Of a stretch of DNA of 64,000 nucleotides, positions 37,401 through 49,064 are shown piece after piece (positions within the stretch are counted from its first letter, which is position 1; every line of letters starts with the position of its first letter). A model generated the notes under the pieces. It searched no databases. It had not been told where the DNA came from and worked only from the letters and a program-made list of their open reading frames with translations. This DNA is from Haberlea rhodopensis (lineage: Eukaryota; Streptophyta; Magnoliopsida; Lamiales; Gesneriaceae), in assembly GCA_907163345.1 (NCBI GenBank), contig CAJQUN010000021.1, positions 8,618,001-8,682,000 on the forward strand. Direction: 5' to 3'. The translations under genes were made by a program, and so were the position numbers.

Positions 37401-40400
37401 TCTATAACTCGAATATTCGCACGAAATCGAAATTTATTAAAAAATCAAAAACGTGCTTAATTGTAAAAATTGCTCAAAAGTTTCTTCCAACCAAGAAAAT
37501 GATGTACTCAAGACATATACTTGAATGAATATTCACACAAAATAGAAATTTATCAAAAAATAAAAAAAAAACATACGTAATTTTTGAATATATCTTAATA
37601 ACTTCTTCCATCTAAGAAAATGATATACTCAAAAATATATACTTGAATATTTGGACAAATCGAAATTTATCAAAAAATTAAAAAACAAAACTTCCGAAAT
37701 TCTGAAAATTTCGCAAAACCTTCTTTCCAAATAAGAAAATGATGTACTAAAAAGACTAGATGTTACAATTCTAATATCTGAATTGCTTTACGAAGACATA
37801 TACTTAAGCATTCACACGGAAATGAAACTAATGAAAAAAAATAAAAAAACATCTGTAACTGTGAAAATTGCTCAAAGACTTTTTCCAACCAAGAAAATGA
37901 TGTATTCAAAACTCATACTCGAATATTCGCATGAAATCAAAATTTCTAAAAAAATCAAAAAACTTACGGAATTTGTGAAAATTTCTCAAAATCATCATGC
38001 AACCAAGAAAATGTACTCAAGATTTGATGTTAAAATTCCACAAATAGAATTTGTTTACGAAGACATATACTCGAATATTCGCACAAAATCTTCATCCAAC
38101 AAAGAAAATGATGTCCTATACTCGAATATTAGCACAAAATAGAAATTTATCAAAAAATCAAAAAACATATGTAATTTGTGAAATTATCTTAATAATTTCT
38201 TCCAACTAAGAAAGTGATGTAGTCAAAATAAATAGTTGAATATTTGGACAAATCGAAATTTATCAAAAAATAAAAAAAAACCTACGAAATTCTGAAAATT
38301 TCTCACACCGTCCTCCAAATAAGAAAGTGATGTCCTCAAGACTAGATGTTAAAATTCCACAAATTGAATATGTTTACAAAGACATATACTCGAATATTCA
38401 CACAAAAAAGAAATGTATGAAAAAAAATAAAAAACGTCTGTAACTATGAAAATTGCTCAAACACTTTTTCCAACAAAGAAAATGATGTATTCAAAACACA
38501 TAATCAAATATTCGCACGAAATCCAAATTCCTAAAAAAAATCAAAACATTTGTAATTTGGGAAAATTTCTGAAAATCACCTTCCAACCTAGAAAATGTAC
38601 TCAAGATTTGATGTTAAAATTCCACAAACTGAATTTTTTTACAAAGGCATTTACTCAAATATTAGCACAAAATCTCCTTCCAATTAAGAAAGTACTCAAG
38701 GCTTATACTCGAATATTCGCACAAATTCTTCATCCAACAAAGAAAATGATGTAGTAAAGATTTATAACTAGAATATTCGCACGAAATCGAAATTTATTAA
38801 AAAATCAAAAACGTGCTTAATTGTAAAAATTGCTCAAAAGTTTCTTCCAGCCAAGAAAATGATGTACTCAAGACATATAATTGAATGAATATTTACACAA
38901 AATAGAAATTTATCAACAAATAAAAAAAAACATACGTAATTTTTGAATATATCTTAATAACTTCTTCCATCTAAGAAAATGATATACTCAAAAATATATA
39001 CTTGAATATTTGGACAAATCGAAATTTATCAATAAATTAAAAAAAAAGTTCCGAAATTCTGAAAATTTCGCAAAGCCTTCTTTCCGAATAAGAAAATGGT
39101 GTACTAAAAAGAGTAGTTGTTAAAATTCTAATATCTGAATTGCTTTACGAAGACATATACTTAAGCATTCACACGGAAATGAAACTAATGAAAAAAAATA
39201 AAAAAACATCTGTAACTGTGAAAATTGCTCAAACAATTTTTCTAACAAAGAAAATGATGTATTCAAAACACATACTCGAATATTCGCATGAAATCAAAAT
39301 TTCTAAAAAAATCAAAAAACTTACGTAATTTGTGAAAATTTCTCAAAATCATCATTCAACCAAGAAAATGTATTTAAGATTTGATGTTAAAATTCCACAA
39401 ATAGAATTTGTTTACGAAGACATATACTCGAATATTTGCACAAAATAGAAATTTATCAAAAAATCAAAAAACATATGTAATTTGTGAAATTATCTTAATA
39501 ATTTCTTCCAACTAAGAAAGTGAAGTACTCAAAATAAATACTTGAATATTTGGGCAAATCGAAATTTATCAAAAATAAAAAAAACCTACGAAATTCTGAA
39601 AATTTCTCAAACCGTCCTCCAAATAAGAAAATGATGTACTCAAAACTAGATGTTAAAATTCCACAAATTGAATTGGTTTACAAAGAAATATACTCGAATA
39701 TTCACACAAAAAAGAAATTTATGAAAAAAAATAAAAAACACCCGGAAATATGAAAATTGCTCAAACACTTTTTCCAACAAAGAAAATGATGTATTTAAAA
39801 CACATAATCAAATATACGCACGAAATCCAAATTTCTAAAAAAATCAAAACTTTCGTAATTTTTGAAATTTCTGAAAATCACCTTCCAACCTTGAAAATGT
39901 ACTCAATATTTGATGTTAAAATTCCACAAACTGAATTTTTTTTACAAAGACATTTACTCAAATATTAGCACAAAATCTCCTTCTAATTAAGAAAATGATG
40001 TACTCAAGGCTTATACTCGAATATTCGCACAAAATCTTCATCCAACAAAGCAAATGATGTACTAAAGATCTATAACTCGAATATTCGCACGAAATCGAAA
40101 TTTATTAAAAAATCAAAAACGTGCTTAATTGTAAAAATTGCTCAAAAGTTTCTTCCAACCAAGAAAATGATGTACTCAAGACATATACTTGAATGAATAT
40201 TCACACAAAATAGAAATTTATCAAAAAATAAAAAAAAAACATACATAATTTTTGTATATCTTAATAACTTCTTCCATCTAAGAAAATGATATACTCAAAA
40301 ATATATACTTGAATATTTGGACAAATCGAAATTTATCAAAAAATTAAAAAACAAAACTTTCGAAATTCTGAAAATTTCGCCAAGCCTTCTTTCCGAATAA

Positions 40401-42188
40401 GAAAATGGTGTACTAAAAATACTAGTTGTTAAAATTCTAATATCTGAATTGTTTTACGAAGACATATACTTAAGCATTCACACGGAAATGAAACTAATGA
40501 AAAAAAAATAAAAAAACGTCTGTAACTGTGAAAATTGCTCAAACACTTTTTCTAACAAAGAAAATGATGTATTCAAAACACATACTCGAATATTCGCATG
40601 AAATCAAAATTTCTAAAAAAATCAAAAAACTTACGTAATTTGTGAAAATTTCTCAAAATCATCATCCAACCAAGAAAATGTATTCAAGATTTGATGTTAA
40701 AATTCCACAAATAGAATTTGTTTACGAAGACATATACTCGAATATTCGCACAAAATAGAAATTTATCAAAAAATCAAAAAACATATGTAATTTGTGAAAA
40801 TATTAATAATTTCTTCCAACTAAGAAAGTGATGTACTCAAAATAAATACTTGAATATTTGGGCAAATCGAAATTTATCAAAAATAAAAAAACCTATGAAA
40901 TTCTGAAAATTTCTCAAACCGTCCTCCAAATAAGAAAATGATGTACTCAAAACTAGATGTTAAAATACCATAAATTGAATTGGTTTACAAAGAAATATAC
41001 TCGAATATTCACACAAAAACGAAATTTATGGAAAAAAAAAAAACGCCCGTAAATATGAAAATTGCTCAAACACTTTTTCCAACAAAAAAAATGATGTATT
41101 CAAAACACATAATCAAATATACGCACGAAATCCAAATTTCTAAAAAATCAAAACATTCATAATTTTGAAAATTTCTGAAAATCACCTTCCAACCTAGAAA
41201 ATGTACTGAAGATTTGATGTTAAAATTCCACAAACTGAATTTTTTTTACAAAGACATTTACTCAAATATTAGCACAAAATCTCCTTCCAATTAAGAAAAT
41301 GATGTACTCAAGGCTTATACTCGAATATTCGCACAAAATCTTCATCCAACAAAGAAAATGATGTACTAAAGATCTATAACTCGAATATTCGCACGAAATC
41401 GAAATTTATTAAAAAATCAAAAACGTGCTTAATTGTAAAAATTGCTCAAAAGTTTCTTCCAACCAAGAAAATGATGTACTCAAGACATATACTTGAATGA
41501 ATATTCACACAAAATAGAAATTTATCAAAACAATAAAAACAAAACATACGTAAGTTTTGAATATATCTTAATAACTTCTTCCATCTAAGAAAATGATATA
41601 CTCAAAAATATATACTTGAATATTTTGACAAATCGAAATTTATCAAAAAATTAAAAAACAAAACTTCAGAAATTCTGAAAATTTCGCAAAACCTTCTTTC
41701 CAAATAAGAAAATGGTGTACTAAAAAGACTAGATGTTAAAATTCTAATATATGAATTGCTTTACGAAGACATATACTTAAGCATTCACACGGAAATGAAA
41801 CTAATGAAAAAAATAAAAAAACATCTGTAACTGTGAAAATTGCTCAAAGACTTTTTCCAATCAAGAAAATGATGTATTCAAAACTCATACTCGAATATTC
41901 GCATGAAATCAAAATTTCTAAAAAAATAAAAAAACTTACGGAATTTGTGAAAATTTCTCAAAATCATCATGCAACCAAGAAAATGTACTCAAGATTTGAT
42001 GTTAAAATTCCACAAATAAAAATTTGTTTACGAAGACATATACTCGAATATTCGCACAAAATCTTCATCCAACAAAGAAAATGATGTCCTATACTCGAAT
42101 ATTCGCACAAAATAGAAATTTATCAAACAATCAAAAAACATATGTAATTTGTGAAATTATCTTAATAATTTCTTCCAACTAAGAAAGT
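37401..42188. repeat. Satellite array, middle block
   Basis: Same repeat as before, with landmarks at 37822 (A), 39179 (B), 40488 (B) and 41795 (A), about 1.31-1.36 kb apart, so strict A-B alternation is lost here. A small deletion near 38690 fuses two sub-repeat boxes. The block ends inside a sub-repeat box at the Athila-like insertion. I see no gene. Confidence 0.9.
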
Positions 42189-42193
42189 GATGT
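42189..42193. repeat. Target-site duplication, left copy (GATGT)
   Basis: GATGT precedes the TGATAAGTG terminus and recurs at 49060-49064. It lies within the conserved satellite box AAGAAAGTGATGTACTCAA. Confidence 0.94.
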
Positions 42194-42412
42194 TGATAAG
42201 TGTGATTTTTACACTTAATTTGATATAAGATTAGGGGCGTTTTTGTAGTGATTCTTGGAAAATATTACTTTTCTTGGTTTATATTTGTATATTTCAGGAA
42301 TCCAGGGCTAAATGCATAAAAGTTGAGAAAATAGGCTTAAAATTATGAAAAAGGACCAAACTGAGCAAAGCTGAAAAAGGAGGGGCAAAATCGTAATTTG
42401 CAGAAAATAGGG

Positions 42413-42504
42413 GAGGCGACCCATCGCCTCAAATGAGGCAATCGATCGCCTCCAGGCAGTAGCCAGAGGCGACCCATCGCCTCATTTGAGGCAATCGATC
42501 GCCT
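42413..42504. repeat. GC-rich double hairpin in the LTR
   Basis: Two 39-bp copies, 42413-42451 and 42466-42504, read from GAGGCGACCCATC to GATCGCCT. Each holds a perfect stem GCCTC/GAGGC, with loop AAAT in the first copy and ATTT in the second. The copies are direct repeats overall but reverse complements across the stem-loop. Confidence 0.85.
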
Positions 42505-42576
42505 ACACTCGAAAAATTCGGGATTTTGTTTCCATCTTGGTTTTTTGGTGTCCAAACTTGGTGAAACTCCTCCTAC

Positions 42577-42587
42577 CATAAATATGG
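42577..42587 (+). promoter_or_regulatory. Possible TATA box in the Athila-like 5' LTR
   Basis: CATAAATATGG, about 385 bp into the LTR, is the best TATA-like match I see in U3. There is no independent evidence for the start site. Confidence 0.35.
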
Positions 42588-43600
42588 ATTATTATGGACG
42601 TTTTTGGGACTTTTTGGCTCATAATTAACCCTACATACTCAGCCACCATCACTCTTAATCTTCCCCAACTATCCATACACCATAACCATTGAAGAAGAGA
42701 CGCATCGGAAGAGACGGGACGACGGAGCAACGCAAGGAGTCAACGCCTCTCGTTATTTCCGTATTTCTAACTCTAGTTCTATATTTTCATTAGATTTTAA
42801 TGTTTAGAATGTTGCAAAACATGTTTATACATTGTTATTTTATGGGGATTGTTGGCTAGGTTTGTTATCAAGACTTAGGGGATCCTTTGTATGAACCCAT
42901 GATTTTAATTGAATGTTTTTGATTGATTCTTATTATCTAAGTGCATAGATCATTGTTCTTCATGCTTTTAAGGGTTTGGACATCCTTGAATGAAATTTAA
43001 ATTACAATCGAGATCGAGAGATAAAATTGTGATTCGATATAGTGATTTATGCCGTGGATTTCAGACTGATATCGAGAGATGAAGTCAAATACACGTGTGA
43101 TAGCTATAGATATCTAGTAATCAAAAGCTAGAAGTTTTCATGGATCTTAATACAATATTGTGTTGTTAAATAAGTACACGAGAGTGACTTACTACAATTT
43201 GATATTAGGTTTAATATAACTCGAGAGAGTATATTAGATAAATTTGGAAAACTCGTCACCTTAGATTGTTTGAATTCGATTATTAACTAATAGGCGAATT
43301 GTGGGGGATTACATAGGTGAACCAAAAGTCTTGATAATTGTTTCTTTTGATTCTATTCTTATTCGTTCTTGTTTGTTTGGGTTGATATTGAGTTAATTAG
43401 TCAATTTAGTTAATTAATCACAATCAGTTATCGTAGACTAAATATAGTTAAACTAGTGGAGTTTGGTAATTATTTCCTAGTCCTCGTGGGTTCGACACTC
43501 ATACTTATCATATCATTATACTAAAACTTGACACCGTGCACTTGCGGTAGAGAATCGCTACACTGGAATATACTGTTTAAAATAATAGCGATCAAGTTTT

Positions 43601-43618
43601 TGGCGCCGTTGCCGGGGA
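43601..43618 (+). other. Primer binding site, tRNA-Asp
   Basis: TGGCGCCGTTGCCGGGGA, six bases after the LTR, is complementary to the 3' end of plant tRNA-Asp, the primer typical of Athila-like elements. Confidence 0.92.
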
Positions 43619-43710
43619 CTAGTTTTAATAATATCAAACGAGATTAGTTGACTGTAGTTTAGTCATTCATTTTTTTCGATTTTTTTTCCTTTTCTCTATT
43701 TTTCTACTGT

Positions 43711-44136
43711 TTGTTTCGTGTGTGGACTTTACAGGTTGTTGTCTCTTGGTGCATGCTAAGGAGTAGCAAGCCTACACTTGAGCCTTTTGATCCCGAGATT
43801 GAACGCACTTGCCAAAGGCGGCTAAGGCAAGCAAGAGCACATATGGCTAATACCGAGGAGATTCCGGTACCACTAGTTGCAAGATCACTCATGGACTATG
43901 CCCACCCTGCATTCCATGGATCACTGTCGAGTATCACGAGACCAACCATACAGGCTAACAATTTTGAGATCAAGCCTGCTATCATACAGATGATCCAACA
44001 TTCGGTCCATTTTGGGGGAGCTGCTACAGATGATCCAAATGATCACATCTCCAACTTCTTGGAGATTTGTGATACATTCAAGCATAATGGCGTTACTGAC
44101 GACGCCATCAGGTTACGTTTGTTTCCCTTTTCTTAA
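43711..44136 (+). pseudogene. gag: gag, N-terminal part, cut by a frameshift
   Basis: 141 codons from ATG 43711. An alternative start at 43753 (MLRSSKPTLEPFDPEIERT) looks more natural, because the first 14 residues resemble translated leader. MDYAHPAFHGSLSSITRPTI and the EIKPAIIQMIQHSVHFGGAA region are typical of Athila-type Gag. The frame ends at a TAA next to a T run (CCCTTTTCTTAAAAG) in the middle of the capsid motif that starts DDAIRLRLFPFS. Homology resumes at once in the +2-shifted frame (KDKAKSWLQSLP), so one base has been lost. A TTTACAG just upstream of the second ATG resembles a splice acceptor. Confidence 0.88.
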
Positions 44137-44165
44137 AAGATAAAGCTAAATCATGGTTACAATCG

Positions 44166-45500
44166 TTGCCTACAGGATCTATTACCACGTGGGATGGAAT
44201 GGAGCGGTTGTTCTTGTCAAAATTCTTTCCACCATCCAAGACAGCCAAGATGCGCAATGACATCACTACTTTTGCTCAATGTGATCCAGAGACACTATAT
44301 GAGGCTTGGGAGCGCTTCAAAGATCTACTGCGGAAATGCCCACATCATGGCCTCCCTATCTGGCTGCAGGTACAAACGTTTTATAACGGTTTATTTTCTG
44401 ATAACCGTTCTATGATTGATGCAGCGTCAGGAGGAACTGTGATGAGGAAGACGCCGGAGGAGGCTTATACGCTGTTGGAGGAGATGGCTGCTAATAGCTG
44501 TCAATGGCAGTCTGAAAGGAACGTGCCAAAGAAGCAAGTCGGATTGCATCAAGTGAGTGAAGTCATTGCCATAGCTGCCCAGTTGGAAGCGCTGAACAAG
44601 AAGATGGATAGTTTGAGCATGCATGCAATGCAAGTTCAAACTGTTACATGCGATCTTTGCCAAGGAGGACATCCGAGCACTGAATGCCAGGTTGGTAACC
44701 CATTCATTACTACTAATGAAGCTGTTAATTTTGTAGGGAACAGACCACCACAGACCTACCCCTACCCAAATACGTACAATACTGGGCCGAGGAACTATCC
44801 CCAACCACCACCGGGGTATGCACCAAAGCCAAGCATGGAGGAGCTGCTAACTAAGTTCATATCATCGGCTGAAACAAGGATGAACAATCATGAGGCATCG
44901 ATAAAGAACTTGGAAGTCCAAGTGGGACAGTTAGCAAAGATCGTAGCCGAACGAGCACAAGGATCACTATCTAGTGACACTGAGATGAAACCTAGGGAGC
45001 AAGTCCATGCTATCACGTTGAGGAGCGGAAATGAGGTCGCTGAGAAGAAGGATGTGCACGTAGAGTTAAGAGGTGAGGCAGACAACAAGCAAGAAGAGGT
45101 GCAAACACGCGACAAAGGTAAGTCTACTAAGACCCCTACACCCATCACACCTACTAAGGTAGAGATCCCACTCCCATTCCCCGCTGCGTATAAGAGAGCA
45201 AAGATTGATGCTAAATTTGCTAAATTTTTAGAATTGATTAAGAATCTTCATATTGAGATGCCTTTCATAGATGCCTTTCGGCACATGCCGAATTATGCAA
45301 AGTTTTTAAAGGAGATTCTATCGAAAAAGCGGAAGCTGGGAGAGCATGAGATGATAAACTTAACTGAGGAGTGTTCTGCTGTCATTCAAAATGATTCACC
45401 TCCAAAGTTAAAGGATCCAGGGAGTTTCACTATACCTTGCAAAATCAATTCTAAATCTTTCAATAAATCTTTATGTGATTTGGGGTCAAGTGTTAATTAA
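44166..45500 (+). pseudogene. gag-pro: gag C-terminal part, zinc knuckle and protease N-terminus
   Basis: 444 codons in the frame after the first frameshift; its ATG is internal. Capsid motifs ITTWDGMERLFLSKFFPPS and YEAWERFKDLLRKCPHHG identify a plant gypsy Gag. The zinc knuckle CX2CX3HX4C is at Cys162, Cys165, His169 and Cys174 (CDLCQGGHPSTEC, 44649-44687), the spacing seen in Athila-type Gag. A Pro/Tyr-rich linker follows (about 193-222), then a probable coiled-coil segment (TRMNNHEASIKNLEVQVGQL) and a basic, low-complexity hinge. The C-terminus reaches the protease active site CDLGSSVN, where a one-base loss creates a stop. The protease continues from 45500 in another frame. Confidence 0.9.
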
Positions 45501-46174
45501 TGCCTTTGTCTGTGTACAGGAAGCTGGGCTTAGGAGAGTTAAAAGCAATCAATGTCTCATTGCAGATGGCAGACAAGTCCATTAAGTACCCGCATGGGAT
45601 AGTGGAGGATGTACCGATCAAGGTTGACAAATTCACTATTCCTGTGGATTTCATGGTGCTAGACATAAAGGAGGAGGCGGACATGCCATTGATATTAGGA
45701 AGACCATTCCTAGCTACTGGAAGGGCATTGATAGATGTCCAAGAAGGGAAGTTGATCCTCCGAGTAGGGGGGGATCAAGTGACTTATGATATGTTCAAAG
45801 TTGTGAACAGTACACGCACTGAGCACCGATGTTTTAGCGTCAATATAATTGATACACTATCTGTTGATGCGATGCAGGGTAAGAGTGAGAAGAAGGTGGA
45901 GGTCACATCGAATGGCCAACAAAGAAGAGGTAAATTTGGTGTAGGAGACTCGGTATTAATGAATAGAAAAAAGATGAGATTTTTTCCATGGGAGTCTGAC
46001 GCACCATGGGTTGGACCATTCAAAGTTGTCGATGTTTTACCATTCAACACCTTCAAACTGAGAGATGACCATGGGAGACTATTCACTGTGAAAGAGAAGT
46101 GGTTACGACATTACCACATGGAGGATGGAAATCGTCCCCCACTGGCCCTTGCGGCACTTGAGCGTAAATGGTAA
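45500..46174 (+). pseudogene. Protease C-terminus fused to integrase C-terminal domain
   Basis: 224 codons whose ATG is internal to the original polyprotein. Residues 1-95 are the rest of the aspartic protease, with the LILGRPFLATGRALIDV block at 64-80. After about residue 130 the sequence changes to an integrase C-terminal SH3-like module: KFGVGDSVLMNRKKMRFFP, then PWVGPFKVVDVLPFNTFKL (about 145-187). RT, RNase H and the integrase zinc finger and D,D,E core, several kilobases in a full Athila element, are missing between them. The frame is open across the join (about 45890-45926). The deletion could be a one-off or the founding event of a non-autonomous family; copy comparison would tell. 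Confidence 0.85.
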
Positions 46175-47644
46175 AAAGTCCAGCTTGGGACTATAAATCA
46201 AGAACTCTTTCCTATCTCTTTGCTTTGTTTTAGTTTATTTTGGTTTGTTTTTGTTTTTGTTTTTGATTTTGGTGAGACTCCATGCGTGCTGTGATCTGTC
46301 CAACACTATGCCCCACGAGCTGACGAGGAATTGGACAACGATCAATGACGGTCGTTGTCAACGGTAAATGCTTTGTCTCATTTTTCATGCCTATTACATT
46401 GAGGACAATGCATGAATTAAGTTTGTGGGAGTGCATTACTGTGTCATGCTTCTTATTTGGAAATTGATCGTTTCTTGAGCACCAACAAAAAAAAAAAAAA
46501 TTCTTGAAAATGAGTTCAATTAGTAAGATGAGAATAAATCATAGTAGTGGTCTCTATTCCATGATGATATTAGTCTCACTATGCATGTCAACTTGAGTTT
46601 TGATGATTGTAAGACTTGTTTGTGAATATCTTGTTTTGAGTGGCATGTCAAAAATGAGGAATATTTTGAGCACATTTGAGTCATAATCTTGTGAATTGCA
46701 TTTGTAGTAGTAATAATCTTTGTGAACTTGATGAATTGTGTTTGAGCATCTTAGAGTACCTTAGAAACTATTTGATGATGACACTTCAAGGTGAAATTTT
46801 ATAGTCATGAACTTGATTAGGAGATGATCTAGGCGATCTTTGGACCGTTTGAGCCTTTCAAGCTTACCATGTTTACATCAATATCTAGTATCCTAATTTG
46901 AGCCTAATTGAAAAAGAATGGAGTATGTTTAACATACTATTAGCCCCCATTCAACATTCTTTGGCAAACTCATTATACCCACCTAATTGAGCCTAAATTG
47001 AATTTTTTATCTTCACCTAAGGGAGTATAATGATTCTCATTAGATGCACATGAATTGCTATATTTTGATGAGCTTATTGTAAAAAAGATGATGAATGAGA
47101 AAAGAAAAGAACAGAAAAAGCCTTGAGAAAAAAAAATTATCGAACTAAGACCCAAAGTGGCCAAGGCTAAAAGAGAAAAAGAAGAGAAGCTCAAGTTGTG
47201 CTAACAATATGAACATTACATGCTTATACTCTCTTCTTTGTGCTATCATATCCTTTCTTTGAAGCCAAACACCTAGGCCTAACGCTATAAGCTTAAAAAG
47301 ACCTATTGATCCAAGTCTAGAGAGTGACTACATCAGTGGAGAAGTGTTTGAAAATAGAAATATGGGGTACTCAAGGATAATCTTAACTTTCATTACCTAG
47401 CATGATTTGATCTATGAAAATTGCATGAAACTTGAGAGTGACAATAGCACACACGCACGTTCTGATTCGGAGACATGTTGTTTGATCTAGGAGAAAACAC
47501 AACTTGTTAAACTTTCTGATTTATTTTTGTTTGTCTGTAAGTGAGACGTCTGAGCTACATGATTGACTATGAATTTGTTTATTTGAATCTTCAATGTTGA
47601 ACTTGACTGTTTGATCTTATTTCTTGCTCGAGACGATCAAGTTT
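46175..47644 (+). other. 3' non-coding region of the Athila-like element
   Basis: About 1.47 kb after the last stop. In complete Athila elements an env-like gene may lie here, but I find no reading frame worth calling on either strand. It contains TTGAGGACAATG at 46399-46410 followed by a purine-rich TTAAGTTTGTGGGAG, an A run at 46488-46500, and scattered A-rich stretches near 47100. Confidence 0.75.
46418..46433 (+). other. Internal polypurine-like tract
   Basis: TAAGTTTGTGGGAGTG closely resembles the terminal tract TTAAGTTTGGGGGAGT at 47643-47658. A second tract after pol is a feature I associate with Athila-type elements. One interruption (T) makes this copy weaker. Confidence 0.5.
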
Positions 47645-47657
47645 AAGTTTGGGGGAG
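47645..47657 (+). other. Polypurine tract of the Athila-like element
   Basis: AAGTTTGGGGGAG lies one base before the 3' LTR start, the normal position for priming plus-strand synthesis. Confidence 0.85.
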
Positions 47658-47658
47658 T

Positions 47659-49059
47659 TGATAAGTGTGATTTTTACACTTAATTTGATATAAGATTAGG
47701 GGCGTTTTTGTAGTGATTCTTGGAAAATATTACTTTTCTTGGTTTATATTTGTATATTTCAGGAATCCAGGGCTAAATGCATAAAAGTTGAGAAAATAGG
47801 CTTAAAATGATGAAAAAGGACCAAACTGAGCAAAGCTGAAAAAGGAGGGGCAAAATCGTAATTTGCAGAAAATAGGGGAGGTGACCCATCGCCTCAAATG
47901 AGGCAATCGATCGCCTCCAGGCAGTAGCCAGAGGCGACCCATCGCCTCATTTGAGGCAATCGATCGCCTAGACTCGAAAAATTCGGGATTTTGTTTCCAT
48001 CTTGGTTTTTTGGTGTCCAAACTTGGTGAAACTCCTCCTACCATAAATATGGATTATTATGGACGTTTTTGGGACTTTTTGGCTCATAATTAACCCTACA
48101 TACTCAGCCACCATCACTCTTAATCTTCCCCAACTATCTATACACCATAACCATTGAAGAAGAGACGCATCGGAAGAGACGGGATGACGGAGCAACGCAA
48201 GGAGTCAACGCCTCTCGTTATTTCCGTATTTCTAACTCTAGTTCTATATTTTCATTAGATTTTAATGTTTAGAATGTTGCAAAACATGTTTATACATTGT
48301 TATTTTATGGGGATTGTTGGCTAGGTTTGTTATCAAGACTTAGGGGATCCTTTGTATGAACCCATGATTTTAATTGAATGTTTTTGATTGATTCTTATTA
48401 TCTAAGTGCATAGATCATTGTTCTTCATGCTTTTAAGGGTTTGGACATCCTTGAATGAAATTTAAATTACAATCGAGATCGAGAGATAAAATTGTGATTC
48501 GATATAGTGATTTATGCCGTGGATTTCAGACTGATATCGAGAGATGAAGTCAAATACACGTGTGATAGCTATAGATATCTAGTAATCAAAAGCTAGAAGT
48601 TTTCATGGATCTTAATACAATATTGTGTTGTTAAATAAGTACACGAGAGTGACTTACTACAATTTGATATTAGGTTTAATATAACTCGAGAGAGTATATT
48701 AGATAAATTTGGAAAACTCGTCACCTTAGATTGTTTGAATTCGATTATTAACTAATAGGCGAATTGTGGGGGATTACATAGGTGAACCAAAAGTCTTGAT
48801 AATTGTTTCTTTTGATTCTATTCTTATTCGTTCTTGTTTGTTTGGGTTGATATTGAGTTAATTAGTCAATTTAGTTAATTAATCACAATCAGTTATCGTA
48901 GACTAAATATAGTTAAACTAGTGGAGTTTGGTAATTATTTCCTAGTCCTCGTGGGTTCGACACTCATACTTATCATATCATTATACTAAAACTTGACACC
49001 GTGCACATGCGGTAGAGAATCACTACACTGGAATATACTGTTTAAAATAATAGCGATCA
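47659..49059 (+). repeat. 3' LTR of the Athila-like element
   Basis: 1401 bp, matching 42194-43594 except at seven substitutions, for example AGGTGACC for AGGCGACC in the hairpin, CTAGACTC for CTACACTC, and GTGCACATG for GTGCACTTG. The double hairpin is at about 47878-47969. Confidence 0.95.
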
Positions 49060-49064
49060 GATGT
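49060..49064. repeat. Target-site duplication, right copy (GATGT)
   Basis: Second GATGT copy; the satellite resumes as ACTCAAAATAAATAG, which completes the box interrupted at 42193. Confidence 0.94.

Larger units (their letters stand above)
42194..43594 (+). repeat. 5' LTR of the Athila-like element
   Basis: 1401 bp from TGATAAGTG to GCGATCA, matching 47659-49059 without indels that I can see. It contains the GC-rich double hairpin at 42413-42504 and a possible TATA box at 42578-42584. Short open frames on its minus strand are not genes. Confidence 0.95.
42194..49059 (+). mobile_element. Non-autonomous Athila-like Ty3/gypsy retrotransposon
   Basis: 6866 bp with a GATGT target duplication and two 1401-bp LTRs (TG...CA). 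It has a tRNA-Asp primer binding site, a gag-protease reading frame, an integrase C-terminal remnant, a 1.5-kb 3' non-coding region and a polypurine tract. RT, RNase H and the integrase catalytic core are absent. Gag and protease sequence, tRNA-Asp primer and the long 3' region are Athila-lineage characters. The LTRs differ at seven positions by my count (about 0.5%), so the insertion is recent relative to most plant elements. Confidence 0.92.

Noticed and set aside
42343..42730. Minus-strand open frames in both Athila-like LTRs (also 47802-48195)
   Set aside because: They lie over the hairpin and U3, are duplicated only because the LTR is duplicated, and show no recognisable domain.
43485..43500. 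tRNA B-box-like GGTTCGACAC near the LTR end
   Set aside because: There is no matching A box, no cloverleaf and no acceptor stem. Similar words are common near the R-U5 end of such LTRs.
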